From Porifericola rhodea (lineage in GTDB: Bacteria; Bacteroidota; Bacteroidia; Cytophagales; Cyclobacteriaceae), in the NCBI RefSeq assembly GCF_030506305.1, contig NZ_CP119421.1, forward strand, positions 922,354 to 986,353: DNA of 64,000 bases. Direction: 5' to 3'. The position numbers and the translations under genes are program-made. The notes under the pieces are model-generated. The model saw only the letters and a list, made by a program, of their open reading frames with translations, ran no database searches and was not told where the DNA came from. Shown piece after piece: positions 18,293 to 27,476 of the stretch; the stretch's first letter is position 1; every line of letters begins with the position of its first letter.

Positions 18293-19303
18293 TTATCTTA
18301 GTATTATTCGGTTGTCTTCTTTTTCAGACCGCACATTGAGCATAAGTTCTAAGGTTTCCAGTACCAGCTCCAGATTATCTGTAGGTAAGGTAGCTTTCAC
18401 CTTTTTTTCAGCCACCTGCCTGGAAGCAAAGTCCACTTCCAATCCATAGTAGTTTTTAATAAGTACAGCCAGTTCAGAAAGAGGCTGTCCATCTAGTATC
18501 ATTTGATGGTTTTGCCAGGCTTTTACTTTAGTAAGATTAGCATTAGTTTTATCTATCAATTGAGTCTCGGCAGAATAAGCAACCATATCTCCAGGTTCCA
18601 TTCTCAGCCTTTCTCCACCTGTCATTTTCAGGTCTACAATACCTTCATCCAGCACTACTTCTACTTTGCCTGCCCGATTGTTAACATTAAAAATGGTACC
18701 TACTACCTCTACATCAATATCCTCCAGATGAACTATAAATTTGACCGCCTCTTTTGCATTACCAGCGGTATGTCTGTTTACTTTAAAAAATGCTTCTCCG
18801 TCCAGCCATACATTTCTTTCTCCTTTTTCCTGCCAGTTTTCGGAAAATCTTAAACTGGAATTAGCATTGAGCATTACTTCAGACCCATCTGGTAGTTTTA
18901 GCTGCATGGTTTCCCCATAGGTAGTAGTAAACTTTTGCTCTCCCTGGTAAAAAAAATATATTCCCAAACTTACGCTCAGCAATAATGCTACGGAAGCAGC
19001 TATGGAATACCAAGAACGAAAAGTATGTACTTTAGATGGCGCTGTATCAGCGCTTTTATTTTTTTTCAAGCTTGCCTCAATTCGTTCGCGAGTTGCTTGC
19101 ATTCGCTCAAAAGGCCATACGTCTTTCTCGTAACGATTAGCCTCCAGCAGAAGACGTGCTTCGTTAATAACCGACTGTTTTTCTGGGTGCAGCTGTATCC
19201 AGGTTTGCCAGAAATCTGTGGCTTCTGCATTCTGGGTGAGCACCCACTGCTGAAAATGCTCATCGGCAGCGAAATCTAATGCTGAGTAGTCGTTGTAGGT
19301 CAT
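18293..19303 (-). CDS. FecR-family anti-sigma factor
   Basis: The 336-residue protein has a cytoplasmic N-terminal part and a single transmembrane segment around 100-122 (SIAASVALLLSVSLGIYF). The periplasmic FecR domain follows (TTYGETMQLKLPDGSEVMLNANSSLRF, with WLDGEAFFKV), then a DUF4974-type end domain (WQNHQMILDGQPLSELAVLIKNYYG). FecR proteins hold an ECF sigma factor inactive until the STN domain of the receptor contacts them. The gene lies between the sigma factor and SusC, matching that role. Confidence 0.93.
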   Translation of the reverse strand: MTYNDYSALDFAADEHFQQWVLTQNAEATDFWQTWIQLHPEKQSVINEARLLLEANRYEKDVWPFERMQATRERIEASLKKNKSADTAPSKVHTFRSWYSIAASVALLLSVSLGIYFFYQGEQKFTTTYGETMQLKLPDGSEVMLNANSSLRFSENWQEKGERNVWLDGEAFFKVNRHTAGNAKEAVKFIVHLEDIDVEVVGTIFNVNNRAGKVEVVLDEGIVDLKMTGGERLRMEPGDMVAYSAETQLIDKTNANLTKVKAWQNHQMILDGQPLSELAVLIKNYYGLEVDFASRQVAEKKVKATLPTDNLELVLETLELMLNVRSEKEDNRIILR

Positions 19304-19459
19304 GCTTGCTCTAGTATATTAGTATAGAGCAGCTTTGCTATAAAATTTGACCAAGAAATCAGAAAAAATTTATAACTATTTCACTACCGTTAACATACTA
19401 TTGCTATTATTAACAATTTTATAAAAAACAACACATATTAATAACAATTTAACCGAAAG

Positions 19460-20059
19460 TTACAGGTAAAAAATACAACAGCATAATTTAAATAAGGTAT
19501 TGTACTTGAGCGAAAGAGGTCTTGATGAACTGGCATGTAAGGATTTTCTAAGCTGACTCAAAGACTTATAAACCATCGTATAGAGTGCAGCTTTGTCTAG
19601 TTTCATAATTTCTGCTACTTCTTCGTAGCTGTAATTCTCATAAAACTTAAGATAGATAGCTTCTTTCTGGCGGGGGGAAAGTTGTTGCAGCGCATGCTTT
19701 AGTTTTTGCTCCTGTTCAGCAAATGTTTCCTCGGCAATTTGAATAGTTTCTTTAGAAAGCTCAATATCAAAAAGTGCTAACTCCTTTTCTACAGTAAAGG
19801 AGGAGTTTCGCTGACTATCTTTTAGTTTACTTAAAAGCTCTCTGCGAAACGACTGAAAAAGATATGCTTTAGTATTCTTAATAGATTTAAGGCTCTCTGG
19901 CTTCTTAAGTAGTTTTACAAATACATCATGTATACTATCTTCTATTAGTGTTATGTTCGGAGTAATTTTGCGTCCGTAATTATAGAGCATAGGGCCAAAC
20001 TCTACGTACACCTCTTCCCATTGTAGTGGGAGCGTGTTTGCGTTATCTCTTTTCCCCAT
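19460..20059 (-). CDS. ECF RNA polymerase sigma factor
   Basis: I place the start at ATG 20059, giving about 199 residues; a longer frame opens at a TTG 51 bases upstream. Region 2 is visible as NYGRKITPNITLIEDSIHDV and KAYLFQSFRRELL, and region 4 as LSPRQKEAIYLKFYENYSYE followed by EEVAEIMKL. The C-terminal tail (LFKLCCCIFYL) is cysteine-rich and unusual. This family directs transcription of adjacent Sus loci once released by FecR. It leads the sigma-FecR-SusC-SusD-ASPIC-haloperoxidase cluster, all on one strand. Confidence 0.9.
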   Translation of the reverse strand: MGKRDNANTLPLQWEEVYVEFGPMLYNYGRKITPNITLIEDSIHDVFVKLLKKPESLKSIKNTKAYLFQSFRRELLSKLKDSQRNSSFTVEKELALFDIELSKETIQIAEETFAEQEQKLKHALQQLSPRQKEAIYLKFYENYSYEEVAEIMKLDKAALYTMVYKSLSQLRKSLHASSSRPLSLKYNTLFKLCCCIFYL

Positions 20060-20110
20060 AGGTTTGGTAAATCTAGGTTGTTGTAATAGTTGTCTTAGTA
20101 GCTTAATCAA

Positions 20111-20433
20111 GTCAAGCTAAAAGTAATTTGTACAAATTCAAAGGAGCTTACCTTAAAACTCATATATAATTGGGTAAAATGTATGGCTTTACTCTTAGCA
20201 CAACGGTTCTGCTATATTAAGTACAGATAAGCATAGGCCTAATTGTAGCTTAAAACATAAGCTACTAACAATATTATTTGGAGAAATTTTAAAAATTTTT
20301 TAAGTTCACTTCTAAGTCACATGGCTTTACTAAGATTAAGTACGGGCACTAAGTCCCCCTATTCAGCATTAGCCCTTCTACCATAGTCAGCACTTTATTA
20401 TTTTCCTGTATAATCAACCTAAACTATAATGCT
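20111..20433. other. Divergent intergenic region
   Basis: About 320 AT-rich bases separate the sigma factor gene from the cytochrome c gene, which point away from each other. It should hold both promoters, but I cannot mark a convincing TTTG/TAnnTTTG pair for either. Confidence 0.5.
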
Positions 20434-21312
20434 ATGGTTAAGCGCATATTAAAATTTCTCCTGTTAACCGTTGTAAGTCTCTTAATTATCATTTTGGCCT
20501 TTTACGCTTTTGTATCCTGGGACTTTGCTCAGCGGGCAAACCAATCCTACTCCTATGAGGCCCATGCACCCGAAGTAGTATATGATTCTACCAACCTGGT
20601 GTTGGGTAAACACCTGGCTATTATCAAAGGATGTACTGACTGCCATGGGCAGGACCTTGGAGGCAAAGTAATGATAGATGACCCGGCTCTCGGACGACTT
20701 GTTCCCTCTAACCTTACCAGAGGTGAAGGCGGAATCGGAGCCCAATATAGTTTGCAAGATTGGGTAAGAGCCCTTCGTCATGGAGTTGGCCCCGACCAGA
20801 AGCCCCTGCTTTTTATGCCAGCCCATGAAACTGCCAACATGACTGATAGAGATATGTCCGCTTTGCTCGCCTACTGCACGCAAGTTGCCGCAGTAGATCA
20901 GCAACTACCACAGCTAGAGATAAGACCTATAGGAAAGCTTCTTAACTTTTTTGGAAAAATGCATATGTTTCCGGTAGAAATGATTGACCATGACTTTCTC
21001 CCACCCGCTGATATGGACAAAAGTGTATCCCCAGCATTCGGGGAATACCTTGCCGTTAGTTGTACCGGCTGCCATTACAGTAATTTCAAGGGTGGCAGTC
21101 CGCAAATCCCTAACTCTCCTCCTGTGGCGGATATTACTTCCAGTGGTAATCTGGCCCGGTGGTCAGAAAGGGATTTTATACAGGCCCTTCGTACCGGACA
21201 AACACCCGAAGGTAAGCATATGCAAAATGAGTTTATGCCCTGGCAAATGACAAAAGAATTTACTGATGAAGAACTAAAATCTCTCTACATATTCCTTAAA
21301 AACCAACCCTAA
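20434..21312 (+). CDS. Membrane-anchored di-heme cytochrome c
   Basis: The 292-residue protein begins with one transmembrane helix (residues about 5-27, LKFLLLTVVSLLIIILAFYA) and is otherwise periplasmic. Two CxxCH heme sites are visible: GCTDCHG at 66-72 and SCTGCHYSN near residue 210. Each is followed by GG-containing loops and a possible methionine ligand (LFMPAHE; EFMPWQM). It resembles the class I cytochrome c subunits that pass electrons to dehydrogenases or oxidases. No oxidase or dehydrogenase gene is adjacent, so the partner is unknown. Confidence 0.88.
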   Translation: MVKRILKFLLLTVVSLLIIILAFYAFVSWDFAQRANQSYSYEAHAPEVVYDSTNLVLGKHLAIIKGCTDCHGQDLGGKVMIDDPALGRLVPSNLTRGEGGIGAQYSLQDWVRALRHGVGPDQKPLLFMPAHETANMTDRDMSALLAYCTQVAAVDQQLPQLEIRPIGKLLNFFGKMHMFPVEMIDHDFLPPADMDKSVSPAFGEYLAVSCTGCHYSNFKGGSPQIPNSPPVADITSSGNLARWSERDFIQALRTGQTPEGKHMQNEFMPWQMTKEFTDEELKSLYIFLKNQP

Positions 21313-21351
21313 TTAGTGAAATTATCATAGTAACTCACATAAAAACCCATA

Positions 21352-21410
21352 TAACCAATAGTCTTTTTATATTTTTCATACACTACAACCTTTATCAAAA
21401 TTATTGGTTA
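21352..21410. promoter_or_regulatory. 9-bp inverted repeat ahead of glgX, possible operator
   Basis: TAACCAATA at 21352-21360 and TATTGGTTA at 21402-21410 are exact mirrors with 41 bases between them, within the 135-base gap before the glgX start. Two half-sites bound by a looped regulator are possible. No regulator gene adjoins. Confidence 0.3.
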
Positions 21411-21447
21411 CAGTAGGAGTGAACATAACACATTATTTTTTAATCGT

Positions 21448-23658
21448 ATGCCCGAAACAATGGAACCAGAGATCTCAGAGATTTCTTACTCAAAAAATAC
21501 AGACTATAAAACCTGGCCCGGAAAGCCTTATCCATTAGGAGCTACCTATGATGGTCAGGGAGTAAATTTTGCTCTTTTTAGTGAAAATGCCTCCGCAGTA
21601 TATCTTTGCCTGTTTGACAACTCTTCTGATAAAGAAGAGCATGCCTGCATTAAGCTTACAGAGCAGACAGACCACGTATGGCACATCTACATACCAGATA
21701 TGCAGCCGGGTCAGCTCTATGGTTATCGGGTAGATGGACCTTATGATCCGCAAAATGGCGTGCGCTTTAACCAACATAAACTGTTAATAGACCCCTATGC
21801 TAAAGCTATTAACGGAAAAATAGAGTGGAGCAGCGCTATCTTTGGCTACCCCATTAGCTCCGAAGAAGAAGACCGTGACCTGATCATGGACACTGAAAAC
21901 AGTGCGGCAGGTATGAATAAATCTATAGTTATTGACTCTGGATTTGATTGGGAAGGTATAGAAAAGCCCAATACGCCACTGCACAAAACTATTATTTATG
22001 AGGTACACGTAAAAGGCTTTACCGCCCAACACCCGGATATAGATCCAGAGCTTAGAGGCACATACAAGGGTATGGCTCAACCCCAGGTAATTGAATACTT
22101 TAAGCAATTGGGGGTTACTGCTATTGAGCTACTACCCATACACCATTTTGTAAACGATAAAGACCTGGACGACAAAGGGCTGAGTAACTACTGGGGTTAT
22201 AATAGTATTGGCTTTTTTGCTCCTTACTCAGAATATTCTTCATCTGGCAATATGGGTGAGCAGGTGATAGAGTTTAAAGAGATGATTAAAGCTTACCATC
22301 AGGCTGGTATTGAAGTAATACTGGATGTAGTATACAACCATACGGCAGAAGGCAACCACTATGGCCCTACTCTATGCTTTAAGGGTATAGACAATGCTGC
22401 GTACTATCGCCTGGTAGAAGATAATCGTCGCTATTATATGGATTATACGGGTACTGGTAACAGCCTTAATATGCTGAATGCTCGTTCACTACAGCTAGTA
22501 ATGGATAGCCTACGATACTGGGTAACTGAGATGCAGATAGATGGCTTCCGGTTTGACCTGGCCTCTACACTTGCAAGAGGCTTACACGCAGTAGGTAAGC
22601 TGTCTACCTTTTTGGATACGATCCATCAGGACCCTATTGTTTCGCAGGTAAAGCTGATCGCAGAACCCTGGGACGTAGGTGAAGGAGGTTATCAGGTGGG
22701 TAATTTTCCGGTACAGTGGGGTGAGTGGAATGGTAAGTATCGTGATAGTGTACGCCGCTTCTGGAAGGGAGATGAAAGCCAAGTAGGTGAGTTAGCTAAC
22801 CGACTTAGCGGAAGTAGCGATTTGTATGAGTCTACCGGAAGAAAACCTACAGCCAGCATCAACTTTATAACTGCGCACGATGGTTTTACCCTTCACGATT
22901 TGGTGAGTTATAACGAAAAACATAATGAAGCTAACCAGGAGGGTAACAATGATGGAGAGTCTCATAACCTGAGCTGGAACTGTGGAGTAGAAGGTCCTAC
23001 TGATGATCCGGATATTATTGAGCTGAGAGAGAGGCAGAAGCGTAACTTTATGTCTACTCTTATCTTTAGCCAGGGTATACCCATGATTAGTATGGGAGAT
23101 GAATATGGCCGTACTCAGCATGGTAATAACAATGTCTATTGCCAAGACAATGAAATTAGCTGGTTTAACTGGAACTGGGACGAGAAACATCAGGCTTTTT
23201 ATGAGTTTACCCGTCGCCTAATAGAGATCCGTACCAGCTCACCTATTATGCGTAGGAGAAGGTTTTTTCTGGGTAGAAAAGTGCATGGCTCTGGCGTTAA
23301 AGACATACGGTGGTTACGTACCGACGGTAAAGATATGACGAAGAAAGACTGGAACTCCTCGTACGTACGATGCCTGGGAATGCAGCTAAACGGTAAGGCT
23401 ATGGAAGAATATGATGAAAGAGGTAACCAAATTAGTGATGGCGTGTACCTATTGCTGGTCAACAGTTACTGGGAAGATGTGCCCTTTACATTTCCTAAAC
23501 GTCTGAGAAATGCCCACTGGGATGTACTCGTAGATTCTTACCAACCAGAACGTATGGAAGAAGATAAGCTGGTTTCAGAAGAACTAACCCTACACTCTCG
23601 TTCTCTTTATTTGTTGAAGAAAGTAGATCGCAGAAAGAAAAAACACAAGCACAAATAG
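21448..23658 (+). CDS. glgX: Glycogen debranching enzyme GlgX
   Basis: The 736-residue protein has an N-terminal CBM48 domain (PLGATYDGQGVNFALFSENA) and a GH13_11 catalytic barrel. The four conserved GH13 regions are clear: DVVYNHTAEG, DGFRFDLAS (nucleophile Asp near 369), IAEPWDVG (acid/base Glu near 403) and FITAHDGFT (transition-state Asp near 476). QGIPMISMGDEYGRTQ is the isoamylase-type stretch. GlgX hydrolyses alpha-1,6 branches of glycogen. The length matches the family, plus a basic tail (RRKKKHKHK). The other glycogen genes are not in this window. Confidence 0.95.
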   Translation: MPETMEPEISEISYSKNTDYKTWPGKPYPLGATYDGQGVNFALFSENASAVYLCLFDNSSDKEEHACIKLTEQTDHVWHIYIPDMQPGQLYGYRVDGPYDPQNGVRFNQHKLLIDPYAKAINGKIEWSSAIFGYPISSEEEDRDLIMDTENSAAGMNKSIVIDSGFDWEGIEKPNTPLHKTIIYEVHVKGFTAQHPDIDPELRGTYKGMAQPQVIEYFKQLGVTAIELLPIHHFVNDKDLDDKGLSNYWGYNSIGFFAPYSEYSSSGNMGEQVIEFKEMIKAYHQAGIEVILDVVYNHTAEGNHYGPTLCFKGIDNAAYYRLVEDNRRYYMDYTGTGNSLNMLNARSLQLVMDSLRYWVTEMQIDGFRFDLASTLARGLHAVGKLSTFLDTIHQDPIVSQVKLIAEPWDVGEGGYQVGNFPVQWGEWNGKYRDSVRRFWKGDESQVGELANRLSGSSDLYESTGRKPTASINFITAHDGFTLHDLVSYNEKHNEANQEGNNDGESHNLSWNCGVEGPTDDPDIIELRERQKRNFMSTLIFSQGIPMISMGDEYGRTQHGNNNVYCQDNEISWFNWNWDEKHQAFYEFTRRLIEIRTSSPIMRRRRFFLGRKVHGSGVKDIRWLRTDGKDMTKKDWNSSYVRCLGMQLNGKAMEEYDERGNQISDGVYLLLVNSYWEDVPFTFPKRLRNAHWDVLVDSYQPERMEEDKLVSEELTLHSRSLYLLKKVDRRKKKHKHK

Positions 23659-23681
23659 CAGGTGTAAGCTATTATGAAGGT

Positions 23682-23715
23682 CTCTGGCTAGGTTTCCATC
23701 AAGCCAGAGGCTTTA
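23682..23715 (+). terminator. Terminator after glgX
   Basis: CTCTGGCT / AGCCAGAG forms an 8-base stem with a 12-base loop 24 bases beyond the stop, followed by GCTTTATT. It is a moderate terminator with a weak T-tract. Confidence 0.55.
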
Positions 23716-23939
23716 TTCGTTTTTAGATAACGCGCTTCTTTCCATACTTGCCAAAACCTTTGCCAAGCTTAAGTACGTATATAATAATAGACATAAGCAT
23801 TTTTTTAGATCAGTCATTTTTTTATTTCAACACAGACTGACGCCCAGACTACTCAATACATCAAAACTAAGCCACGTTCTGCCGTGGAAGAACCTCAAAA
23901 GTTCTTTTGATTCATATTTATTGATACCAACTTTGTCAG

Positions 23940-25121
23940 ATGAATGAAAAAAGAACCATTGTAATAACCTGTGCCCCCCATATCAGTCAGATTTTGGCCG
24001 AAGAGGTAAAAGCATTAGGCTATCCCGTAAAAGCAAGTAGTATATTAGAGGTAACCACCGAAGGCAGCTTAAAAGATTGCATGTACCTTAATTTGCATTT
24101 GCGTACAGCACACCGCGTTTTGTACCAAATTAAGCGTTTTCGTTCTGCCAATGCCGATCAGCTTTACCGGCAATTGAGAACCATAGCGTGGAAAGATTAC
24201 ATCCCTGCCAGCTCATATTTTAGCGTGAGTTCCTTCGTCAAAAATCCAAGTATACGCGATACCCGTTTTGCTAACCTGAAAGTAAAAGATGCTATAGTAG
24301 ATCATTTGCAGGACCGTTACGGTAAGCGACCCGACAGTGGCCCACGCCAAGATCAGATTGTAGTTTTTCTGCACTGGAAAGATCGTGAAGCAGGTATCTT
24401 TCTGGATACTTCTGGTGAGAGTATTGCTCGTCATAGCTATCGTAAAGTAACTGTAGAAGCCCCTATGCAAGAGGCCCTGGCTGCTGCTATTGTTAAATCT
24501 ACAAAGTGGAATGTTGAGCTTCCGTTTGTTAACCCTATGTGTGGTAGCGGTACGCTAGCTATAGAGGCGGCTCTGCTTAAGGTAAATAAAGCGCCAGGCT
24601 TGCTAAGAACTAACTTTGCCTTTATGCATTTAAAAACATTTGACCAGAAAGTATGGGAAGATATGCGCTTTGAGGCTTCAAAGACTTTTAAAAAGTCTAT
24701 TAATGCTTATACAAACCAGCTTCCTAGCATTATTGCAACGGATCGCGACCCTCAGGCGATTATGGCAGCACGACAAAATGCAGCTAAAGCAGGTGTAGCC
24801 GGCCTAATTCGTTTTGAGATCTCAGAATTTAGTGAGACTGAACTTCCTCCTGCCCCAGATGAGCAAGATGGAAAAGCAGTGGTAGTTATCAACCCGCCTT
24901 ATGGAGAAAGGCTGGGCGAAGAACAACAGTTAGCAGAGCTGTATAAAGAGATGGGAGACTTTTTTAAGCAGAAATGTGCTGGCTACCAGGGTTACATTTT
25001 TACCGGCAATCTCAACTTATCCAAGCAAGTTGGGCTTAGAACTCGCCGACGTATGGAATTTCTGAATGGGAAGATTGATTCCAGGCTTTTGGAATACGAA
25101 TTGTATACTGGAAAAAGGTGA
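23940..25121 (+). CDS. rlmL: RlmL-like THUMP-type rRNA methyltransferase
   Basis: The 393-residue protein has an N-terminal ferredoxin-like/THUMP region (CAPHISQILAEEVKALGYPV; LRTAHRVLYQIKRF). A class I SAM-dependent methyltransferase domain follows, with NPMCGSGTLAIEAALL (SAM loop) and VINPPYGERLG, the N-P-P-Y catalytic motif for amino methylation of guanine. This corresponds to the first half of E. coli RlmL, which makes m2G2445 in 23S rRNA. Bacteroidetes proteins of this length carry only that activity. Which base is modified is inferred. It lies 24 bases ahead of the patatin gene. Confidence 0.88.
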   Translation: MNEKRTIVITCAPHISQILAEEVKALGYPVKASSILEVTTEGSLKDCMYLNLHLRTAHRVLYQIKRFRSANADQLYRQLRTIAWKDYIPASSYFSVSSFVKNPSIRDTRFANLKVKDAIVDHLQDRYGKRPDSGPRQDQIVVFLHWKDREAGIFLDTSGESIARHSYRKVTVEAPMQEALAAAIVKSTKWNVELPFVNPMCGSGTLAIEAALLKVNKAPGLLRTNFAFMHLKTFDQKVWEDMRFEASKTFKKSINAYTNQLPSIIATDRDPQAIMAARQNAAKAGVAGLIRFEISEFSETELPPAPDEQDGKAVVVINPPYGERLGEEQQLAELYKEMGDFFKQKCAGYQGYIFTGNLNLSKQVGLRTRRRMEFLNGKIDSRLLEYELYTGKR

Positions 25122-25145
25122 GGCTACATTATTGTAGAGACAGCG

Positions 25146-27476
25146 ATGAAGCGATATAAAGAAAAGATAATTGACCCCGTTTACTACTCATTACCAGTAC
25201 AGCTATTGGTGCTGCACTTGCGTAAAAATCAGCTCTTGCTGCTAAGCTGGGTCTTTCTTTTCTCTGCGGTTACGGGTAGTGTGGGCAAAAACCTGGGTAT
25301 TCCGTATCTTTTTCTGGATCCTGAGTATTTGGGCCGGGTTGATTTCTTCAGCTTCTTTATTGTGGGTATTGCCATTGGGGGGTTGACTATGGCTTACCAT
25401 ATCACCTGCTATATTCTTGATGGTAATAGTTTCAGCTTTTTAGGCGTATTGTCTCGCCCTTTTGCCAAGCTGGCTTTTAACAATGCGATCATTCCATTCG
25501 CATTTCTGATCACTTATATTTTCAAGATCATCAGCTTTCAGCTGGAGTATGAGTATAATACTCATTGGGATATCTTTCTCAAAGTTGCGGGACTGCTTTG
25601 TGGCTTTTTGCTCATGATGGTATTCCTGTTTGCCTATTTTAAGCTTACTAATGTTGATATTTTCAAATTTGTAGCCTCCAACGTTAATCGCCAGCTTAAA
25701 AAGGTAACGATCTCGCGAAAGCGAATTATGCAAAACCTGACCGCCGCAAGAAAGAAGCAGAAGCGTGTAGTCCATTATATAGATATCAACTGCAAACTTC
25801 GTAAAGCGCCAACCGGCTCGTATGACAAAGAACTTGTTACCAAAGTCTTTGACCAAAATCACCTCAACTCTATTATAATAGAAGCAGTTATACTTGTCGT
25901 AATTTTTGCTTTAGGCTTTTTTCATGATCGTCCTCTTTTTCAGATTCCTGCAGCGGCCAGCAGCGTTTTGCTGCTAACTATTATTATGATGCTGATTGGC
26001 GCGCTTACCTACTGGCTTAGGGGTTGGGCAACTACGGTAGTTATATTGATATTTTTCTTACTTAATGCAGCCGTAAAAAACAATTGGGTGAGTACGACTT
26101 ACAAAGCATTTGGCCTCAACTACGAAATTCCCTACTCCAAGTACACTCTGGATGAATTGTATCAGCAGAATGATAGTCTGCATTACAATCAGGACAAGGC
26201 CTCTACACAGCAAATTCTGGAAAACTGGAAAAATAAAGTTAGCCTGTCCGATACAGCATCTAAACCAAAAATAAGCTTTATCTGTACCAGCGGTGGCGGA
26301 CTGCGGGCAGCACTCTGGACGATGGTAGCTCTGCAAACGGCAGATAGCCTGACGCATGGCAAGCTCATGAACCATACCCAGCTTATTAGTGGCGCATCAG
26401 GTGGCCTGGTAGGTGCGTCTTATTTTCGTGAACTTATACTAAGAGAAAAGTTGAGGGAGCAACAAACTACCCATGAACCTATTGTACAGTTTGTATCTCA
26501 GAAAGAAAGCCTGTTGCCTTCGGTATACAGCCCTAAGTATATAGAACAGCTAGGAAGGGATAACCTAAATGCTATCATCTTTACCTTACTGGTAAACGAT
26601 CTGTTTGTACGCCTTCAGCCCTTTGAGGTAGAGGGCAAACGCTATCTAAAAGATAGAGGGTATGCCTTTGAGCAGCAGCTCAACAAAAATACCGAAGGCA
26701 TACTAGACAAAAAGCTAATTGACTATCGGGAACCGGAGCGCTCATCTATGATTCCTATGATATTTCTCTCTCCGGTAATTGTAAATGATGGGAGAAAGCT
26801 ATACATCTCCCCTCAGCATGTATCGTATATGAATTCAGAGCCAGAAATCGGTATAGCCGGACATCATAAAAAGTTAAAAGGTGTAGATTTTATGCGCTTT
26901 TTTGAAAATCATGATGCTGGCAATCTACGTTACCTGACAGCCTTAAGAATGAATGCCGCTTTCCCTTACGTTACTCCTAACATTAGTATGCCTACCGAGC
27001 CAAGAGTTCAAATAGTAGATGCTGGCCTTACAGATAACTTTGGTATTGCTGATGCTATTCGTTTTCTCTATGTTTTTAAGGAGTGGATCAATGAAAACAC
27101 TTCGGGAGTGGTGTTTGTATGCATTCGCGACTCAGAGAAGATTGAACCTGTACAGAAGCCTAGTGGCAGCTCTCTTCTAAAGCGGATGACAGCTCCTTTC
27201 CGTTTCCTTTACAACAACCTTTTTGATACCCAGGATATTAACAATGACGACCGCCTGGAGTATATGCAAAGCTGGCTGGATGTACCTTTTGAGCAGATTA
27301 ACCTAGAGTACTACCCCCATTGGGACCATCTAAGTAATAAAAATATCGAAATTATCAGGGAGCGCCCCTCTTTAAGCTGGCACCTCACCAGCCGCGAAAA
27401 AGATAATATTACCAACAACATACAGCACCCCAAAAATCAGCAGGCACTTAGCAGGCTTCAGGAGCTTTTGCACTAA
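25146..27476 (+). CDS. Multi-pass membrane patatin-like phospholipase
   Basis: The 776-residue protein has a helical, membrane-rich N-terminal half of about 300 residues with several hydrophobic segments (for example IPFAFLITYIFKII, FLLMMVFLFAYF, AVILVVIFALGFF, ASSVLLLTIIMMLIGALTYWL). The second half is a patatin domain. SGGGLRAALWT is the oxyanion hole, SGASGGLVGASYF holds the G-x-S-x-G nucleophile near residue 416, and VDAGLTDNFG holds the catalytic Asp near 623. Patatins hydrolyse acyl chains from lipids. A membrane-anchored patatin is unusual compared with soluble or outer-membrane forms. It overlaps the convergent HDAC-like gene by 4 bases. Confidence 0.88.
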   Translation: MKRYKEKIIDPVYYSLPVQLLVLHLRKNQLLLLSWVFLFSAVTGSVGKNLGIPYLFLDPEYLGRVDFFSFFIVGIAIGGLTMAYHITCYILDGNSFSFLGVLSRPFAKLAFNNAIIPFAFLITYIFKIISFQLEYEYNTHWDIFLKVAGLLCGFLLMMVFLFAYFKLTNVDIFKFVASNVNRQLKKVTISRKRIMQNLTAARKKQKRVVHYIDINCKLRKAPTGSYDKELVTKVFDQNHLNSIIIEAVILVVIFALGFFHDRPLFQIPAAASSVLLLTIIMMLIGALTYWLRGWATTVVILIFFLLNAAVKNNWVSTTYKAFGLNYEIPYSKYTLDELYQQNDSLHYNQDKASTQQILENWKNKVSLSDTASKPKISFICTSGGGLRAALWTMVALQTADSLTHGKLMNHTQLISGASGGLVGASYFRELILREKLREQQTTHEPIVQFVSQKESLLPSVYSPKYIEQLGRDNLNAIIFTLLVNDLFVRLQPFEVEGKRYLKDRGYAFEQQLNKNTEGILDKKLIDYREPERSSMIPMIFLSPVIVNDGRKLYISPQHVSYMNSEPEIGIAGHHKKLKGVDFMRFFENHDAGNLRYLTALRMNAAFPYVTPNISMPTEPRVQIVDAGLTDNFGIADAIRFLYVFKEWINENTSGVVFVCIRDSEKIEPVQKPSGSSLLKRMTAPFRFLYNNLFDTQDINNDDRLEYMQSWLDVPFEQINLEYYPHWDHLSNKNIEIIRERPSLSWHLTSREKDNITNNIQHPKNQQALSRLQELLH

